Shown here piece after piece: positions 61,006-64,000 of a stretch of DNA of 64,000 bases. The stretch's first letter is position 1, and each line of letters begins with the position of its first letter. A program made the position numbers and the translations under genes. This DNA is from JAAUUJ01 sp964392245. GTDB lineage: Bacteria > Cyanobacteriota > Cyanobacteriia > Thermostichales > Thermostichaceae. Where the stretch lies: the NCBI GenBank assembly GCA_964392245.1, contig CAYMOX010000014.1:16619-80618 (forward strand), read 5' to 3'. The notes under the pieces were generated by a model. That model made no database searches. It was given only the letters and a program-made list of their open reading frames with translations, and was not told where the DNA came from.

Positions 61006-62985
61006 TCATGTCATCAATGCCCTTTTTGCCGACTGATGGCCCTTACCGTTGCTGGTGCGACCGATCGAGAGATCTGATGTGTGGCCTGAATCCAGCCAGG
61101 ATTGTAGTTCATCGTGAGGTTGGGCCTGTTGCAAAAACTGTCGCAATTCTTCCCCCTCCAGACTTTCCTGCTCCAACAGGGTTTGGGCCATGCTTTCCAG
61201 CAGCGTGCGATTGACCGCTAACAGATCTCTGGCCACCTGCTGGGCTCCAGTGATCAGAGTCTTCACTTCGCGATCGATGGTCTCCGTTACCTGGGGACTG
61301 ACCGCCCGCCGCCCCTGCAGTTGATCCCCTAAAAATTGTTGGGCCTGCCTTTCAAAGGCAATCGGACCCAGTTGTCGGGACATGCCGTAGAGGCTGACAA
61401 ATCGCTCGGCCAGATCGGTGGCCTTTTGAATATCATCACTGGCCCCAGTGGAGATTTTGCTGAAGATTAATTCTTCTGCCGTTCGCCCCGCCAGCAGCGT
61501 CACCAGTCTTCCACGGATCTCGTCTTCCATGAGCAGGAAGCGATCCTCTTCAGGCATTTGCAGGGTGTACCCGAGAGAACCCATGCCCCGGGGGACAATG
61601 GAAATCTTCTCCACACGACCGCTGCCCGGCATCAGGGATCCAACAATGGCATGTCCGGCCTCGTGATAGGCCACGGTGCGCTTCTCCCGTTCGTTCAAGA
61701 CGCGGGATTTCTTTTCCAGACCCGTGAGCAGGCGTTCCAGGGCTTCATGAAAGTCCGCCATCATCACCGCAGATCGACTGTGCCGCGCCGCCAGCAAAGC
61801 TGCCTCATTCACCAGATTGGCCAGATCAGCTCCTGCAAAGCCGGGGGTGCGGGCCGCCAGTGTTGCCAGATCCACATCGCTTCCCAGTTTGACGCTCCTG
61901 ACGTGAACCTTAAGAATGGCCTCCCGTCCACTTTTGTCGGGGCGATCCACCACGATCTGACGGTCAAATCGACCGGGTCGCAGCAGGGCTGGATCCAGCA
62001 CCTCAGGACGGTTGGTGGCCGCCAGCAGGAGCACACCGGTATTGGGATCAAAGCCATCCATCTCAGCCAGCAGCTGGTTCAGGGTTTGTTCTCGCTCATC
62101 ATTCGCCCCCTGAAACGGTCCGGGTCCTGCCCGTGATTTCCCCAGGGCATCCAGTTCATCAATAAAGACAATACAGGGGGCCTGTGCCTTGGCCTGTTCA
62201 AACAGATCCCGGACGCGAGAAGCCCCCACCCCCACAAACAGCTCAATAAATTCAGATCCGGAAATCGAAAAGAAGGGCACCCTTGCCTCCCCAGCGATAG
62301 CGCGGGCTAACAGGGTTTTTCCGGTGCCGGGAGGACCCACCAGCAGCACCCCCTTGGGGATCTTGGCCCCCAGCAGTGTGTATTTGCTGGAGTGTTGGAG
62401 AAAATCAACGATCTCTTCCAGCTCTGCTTTGGCTTCATCGATCCCAGCCACATCCTGAAAGGTAACGCCTGTGGATCCTTCTGAGTAAATGCGCGCATGG
62501 CTTTTTCCCATACTGAAGGGAGAGGGTTTGCTTCCCAGAGGGCCGCGATTGAAAACCATACTACTCAACATGAAAAACAGAAACAGCGGCAACATCCAGG
62601 CGAACAGCAGTGACAACCAAGAGGACTGGGGCGGACTGGCAGAATATTCCACCTCATGCTGCCGTAATAGGGAAGCAAGATCACTGTCCCCTGGAACCGG
62701 AATTGTGATGAATTCCTGTGGAGCCTGGTCCTCACCAGTTGTTGGATGGTTGAGCCCATCCTTGAGGCTGTAACGGATCCGGTTAGATCCAATTTCGGCG
62801 GTAGCAACCTGGCCTGCTTCCACCTGTTGAATAAATTGACTGTAGGGAACGAGGGAAAGGGAGAGGGAGCGAGGAATAAAGAGACTGATCAGAAGTAGCA
62901 TGATCAGCAGACGCACAAAACTGCCGTAGATTACGTGGGAGTCTGTGCGACGGGGATCCTCGGGAGGGGGGGGAGATTGCGGCAT
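61006..62985 (-). CDS. FtsH-type membrane ATP-dependent zinc metalloprotease
   Basis: A 659-residue AAA+ protease. Two N-terminal membrane helices (about 25-45 and 122-141) flank a periplasmic/lumenal domain. The AAA module has GPPGTGKT, FIDELDALG and the second region of homology ATNRPEVLDPALLRPGRFDR. The protease has HEAGH and the third zinc ligand region ATDLAERFVSLYGMS. Cyanobacteria have several FtsH forms; which one this is I cannot say. It is upstream of the pyruvate-kinase-like gene in a likely operon. Confidence 0.94.
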   Translation of the reverse strand: MPQSPPPPEDPRRTDSHVIYGSFVRLLIMLLLISLFIPRSLSLSLVPYSQFIQQVEAGQVATAEIGSNRIRYSLKDGLNHPTTGEDQAPQEFITIPVPGDSDLASLLRQHEVEYSASPPQSSWLSLLFAWMLPLFLFFMLSSMVFNRGPLGSKPSPFSMGKSHARIYSEGSTGVTFQDVAGIDEAKAELEEIVDFLQHSSKYTLLGAKIPKGVLLVGPPGTGKTLLARAIAGEARVPFFSISGSEFIELFVGVGASRVRDLFEQAKAQAPCIVFIDELDALGKSRAGPGPFQGANDEREQTLNQLLAEMDGFDPNTGVLLLAATNRPEVLDPALLRPGRFDRQIVVDRPDKSGREAILKVHVRSVKLGSDVDLATLAARTPGFAGADLANLVNEAALLAARHSRSAVMMADFHEALERLLTGLEKKSRVLNEREKRTVAYHEAGHAIVGSLMPGSGRVEKISIVPRGMGSLGYTLQMPEEDRFLLMEDEIRGRLVTLLAGRTAEELIFSKISTGASDDIQKATDLAERFVSLYGMSRQLGPIAFERQAQQFLGDQLQGRRAVSPQVTETIDREVKTLITGAQQVARDLLAVNRTLLESMAQTLLEQESLEGEELRQFLQQAQPHDELQSWLDSGHTSDLSIGRTSNGKGHQSAKRALMT

Positions 62986-63190
62986 GGGGAATCAACCTCA
63001 ATCGAAAAGCCTGACGGGAGGATGCGACTTAAACAGGCACAACCCCTGATCACAGGACGTACCGTAAGATCTGTTTGCGGTTTCGATGGGCGATAACCAG
63101 GATCCTAACCTTCGCCTATTTCCATTCTGGCCAGCCCGAACGCATTCCTGCAGGCTTAGTCATAACAATTTGCAGAGACATCAGCGGGAG

Positions 63191-63979
63191 TTACATGAGC
63201 TGGGTTTCCAGAGCAACCCTATCCATGATCTGAGCCGAGGCCCGCCGGATGAATGTCTGATGCTGGCCCGAGGGATCGAGATCCAGCAGCCGGAATCCTG
63301 GCAGTTTTTCATCAGCAGAAGCAAATACACCGGAGGGTGGCAGCTGCCGACAGCTGGAGGGGGTGCCGTAAATATCCACCGGACCTCGCCGCAGGTGAAA
63401 CTCCCAGTGAATATGACCAAACAGGATCAAGCGCACCTGAGGGGCCTGATCGATGCAGGTAAACAATGCCTCAGGGTTGTCCAGCCCCAGGCCATCCATC
63501 AGCGCTGATCCAATCGGGACAGGATTGTGGTGCAGGGCGACAAGAGTTGGTTTTTCTGCATCTGCGCTCAGATCGTCAGCCAGCTTCTGCAGGGAGGACT
63601 GGGACAGATGCCCGTGACTGACGCCCGCCAGCACCGAATCGAGCAGGATCAGTCGCCAACCCCCAATTTCAAATGTTTTTTCAGCTCGCATCCAGGATCC
63701 GGCAAACACCTCAGGCATGAGCGCAGGATCATCGTGGTTCCCAGGTAGCCAGTAGCAGGGAATCTGGAGAGGATTGATCAGATCCACAAGATGGTGGTAA
63801 GCCTGCAATTCACCCCGATCCGCTAAGTCTCCCGTCAGCAGGATTAAATCCGGTTGGATCTGTCGGACCTCCTCAAGAACAGCTTTGAGGGTGTGCCAGG
63901 TGGGATACCCCTTCAACCGCGCCTCTGGATCCTGAAAAAGATGGGTGTCGGTAACCTGAGCGATGCGGATCCTGGACAT
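63191..63979 (-). CDS. CpdA-type calcineurin-like phosphodiesterase
   Basis: A 262-residue metallophosphoesterase. Metal-ligand motifs in order: IAQVTDTHLF (D-x-H), LLTGDLADRG (G-D), PGNHDDP (G-N-H-D), ALHHNPV, and LFGHIHWEFH (G-H-x-H). This is the class III 3',5'-cyclic nucleotide phosphodiesterase arrangement of CpdA/Icc; substrates of uncharacterised members vary. The ATG at 63979 follows GGAG at eight bases. It lies about 200 bases upstream of ftsH on the same strand, and 5.5 kb from the cyclase-like DUF3095 gene. Confidence 0.9.
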   Translation of the reverse strand: MSRIRIAQVTDTHLFQDPEARLKGYPTWHTLKAVLEEVRQIQPDLILLTGDLADRGELQAYHHLVDLINPLQIPCYWLPGNHDDPALMPEVFAGSWMRAEKTFEIGGWRLILLDSVLAGVSHGHLSQSSLQKLADDLSADAEKPTLVALHHNPVPIGSALMDGLGLDNPEALFTCIDQAPQVRLILFGHIHWEFHLRRGPVDIYGTPSSCRQLPPSGVFASADEKLPGFRLLDLDPSGQHQTFIRRASAQIMDRVALETQLM

Positions 63980-64000
63980 GCAAGTGGCTCCTGGCAAGGA

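Noticed and set aside
1..64000. Prophage or integrated plasmid
   Set aside because: Only isolated transposase and recombinase remnants are present; there are no structural, packaging or replication genes and no attachment-site pair.

Overview
The window is cyanobacterial chromosome. The strongest markers are petC-petA (Rieske protein and cytochrome f), a DUF3067 gene beside petC, a chorismate lyase and a 4-hydroxybenzoate prenyltransferase of the plastoquinone type, an acyl-ACP synthetase, an rbp-rpsU pair, an nrt/cmp-type ABCD transporter with the fused NrtC subunit, a SigF-type sigma factor and several pentapeptide-repeat proteins. The HIP1 octamer GCGATCGC was seen once (25043-25050), while GGATCC is very frequent. 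I cannot name the genus.

Layout. 0-6.5 kb: partial rpe, a Rof-like small protein, the prenyltransferase, a trypsin-like lipoprotein with two PPC domains, pstC-pstA without pstS or pstB, and two small envelope proteins. 6.8-8.2 kb: a decayed IS5-type transposase, then tRNA-Pro. 8.5-17.3 kb: a 16S rRNA G1405 methyltransferase homologue translationally coupled to acyl-ACP synthetase, a DHFR-like protein, a lipase/GNAT pair, DUF3067, petCA, an EI24 protein and chorismate lyase. 17.4-28.3 kb: acetolactate synthase with a zinc-ribbon tail, a histone-deacetylase-like protein, Maf, the sigma factor, an APH-like/P-loop kinase fusion, SDR, pentapeptide and FAD proteins, and an S4 protein. 28.4-29.75 kb: a small accessory islet holding an IS630-type remnant, an intact ParDE pair with a palindromic operator, and a recombinase remnant.

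29.8-47.8 kb: a beta-propeller lipoprotein, fumC, bolA, a second accessory islet (a frameshifted toxin-like gene followed by a possible immunity gene), aspS, rpsU, rbp, a YiaA-type protein, a second trypsin-fold lipoprotein whose catalytic serine is replaced by Asp, a UDP-GlcNAc 2-epimerase, a phytase-like esterase, an SbmA/ABCD-like transporter, a coiled-coil protein, a second pentapeptide protein and a homocysteine methyltransferase family protein.

48.5-59.4 kb is one long plus-strand array. It holds NrtA-, NrtB-, NrtC- and NrtD-like genes, then a 942-residue NapH-like membrane iron-sulfur protein ending in a cyclic-nucleotide-binding domain, then a DUF3095 protein with the layout of class III nucleotidyl cyclases, then two nu-class-type glutathione transferases. 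I regard this as the best candidate for an undescribed system: anion uptake coupled to membrane redox chemistry and nucleotide signalling. The window ends with a divergent pyruvate-kinase-like protein coupled to an FtsH protease, and a CpdA-type phosphodiesterase.

No rRNA operon, CRISPR array, prophage or complete insertion sequence was seen.
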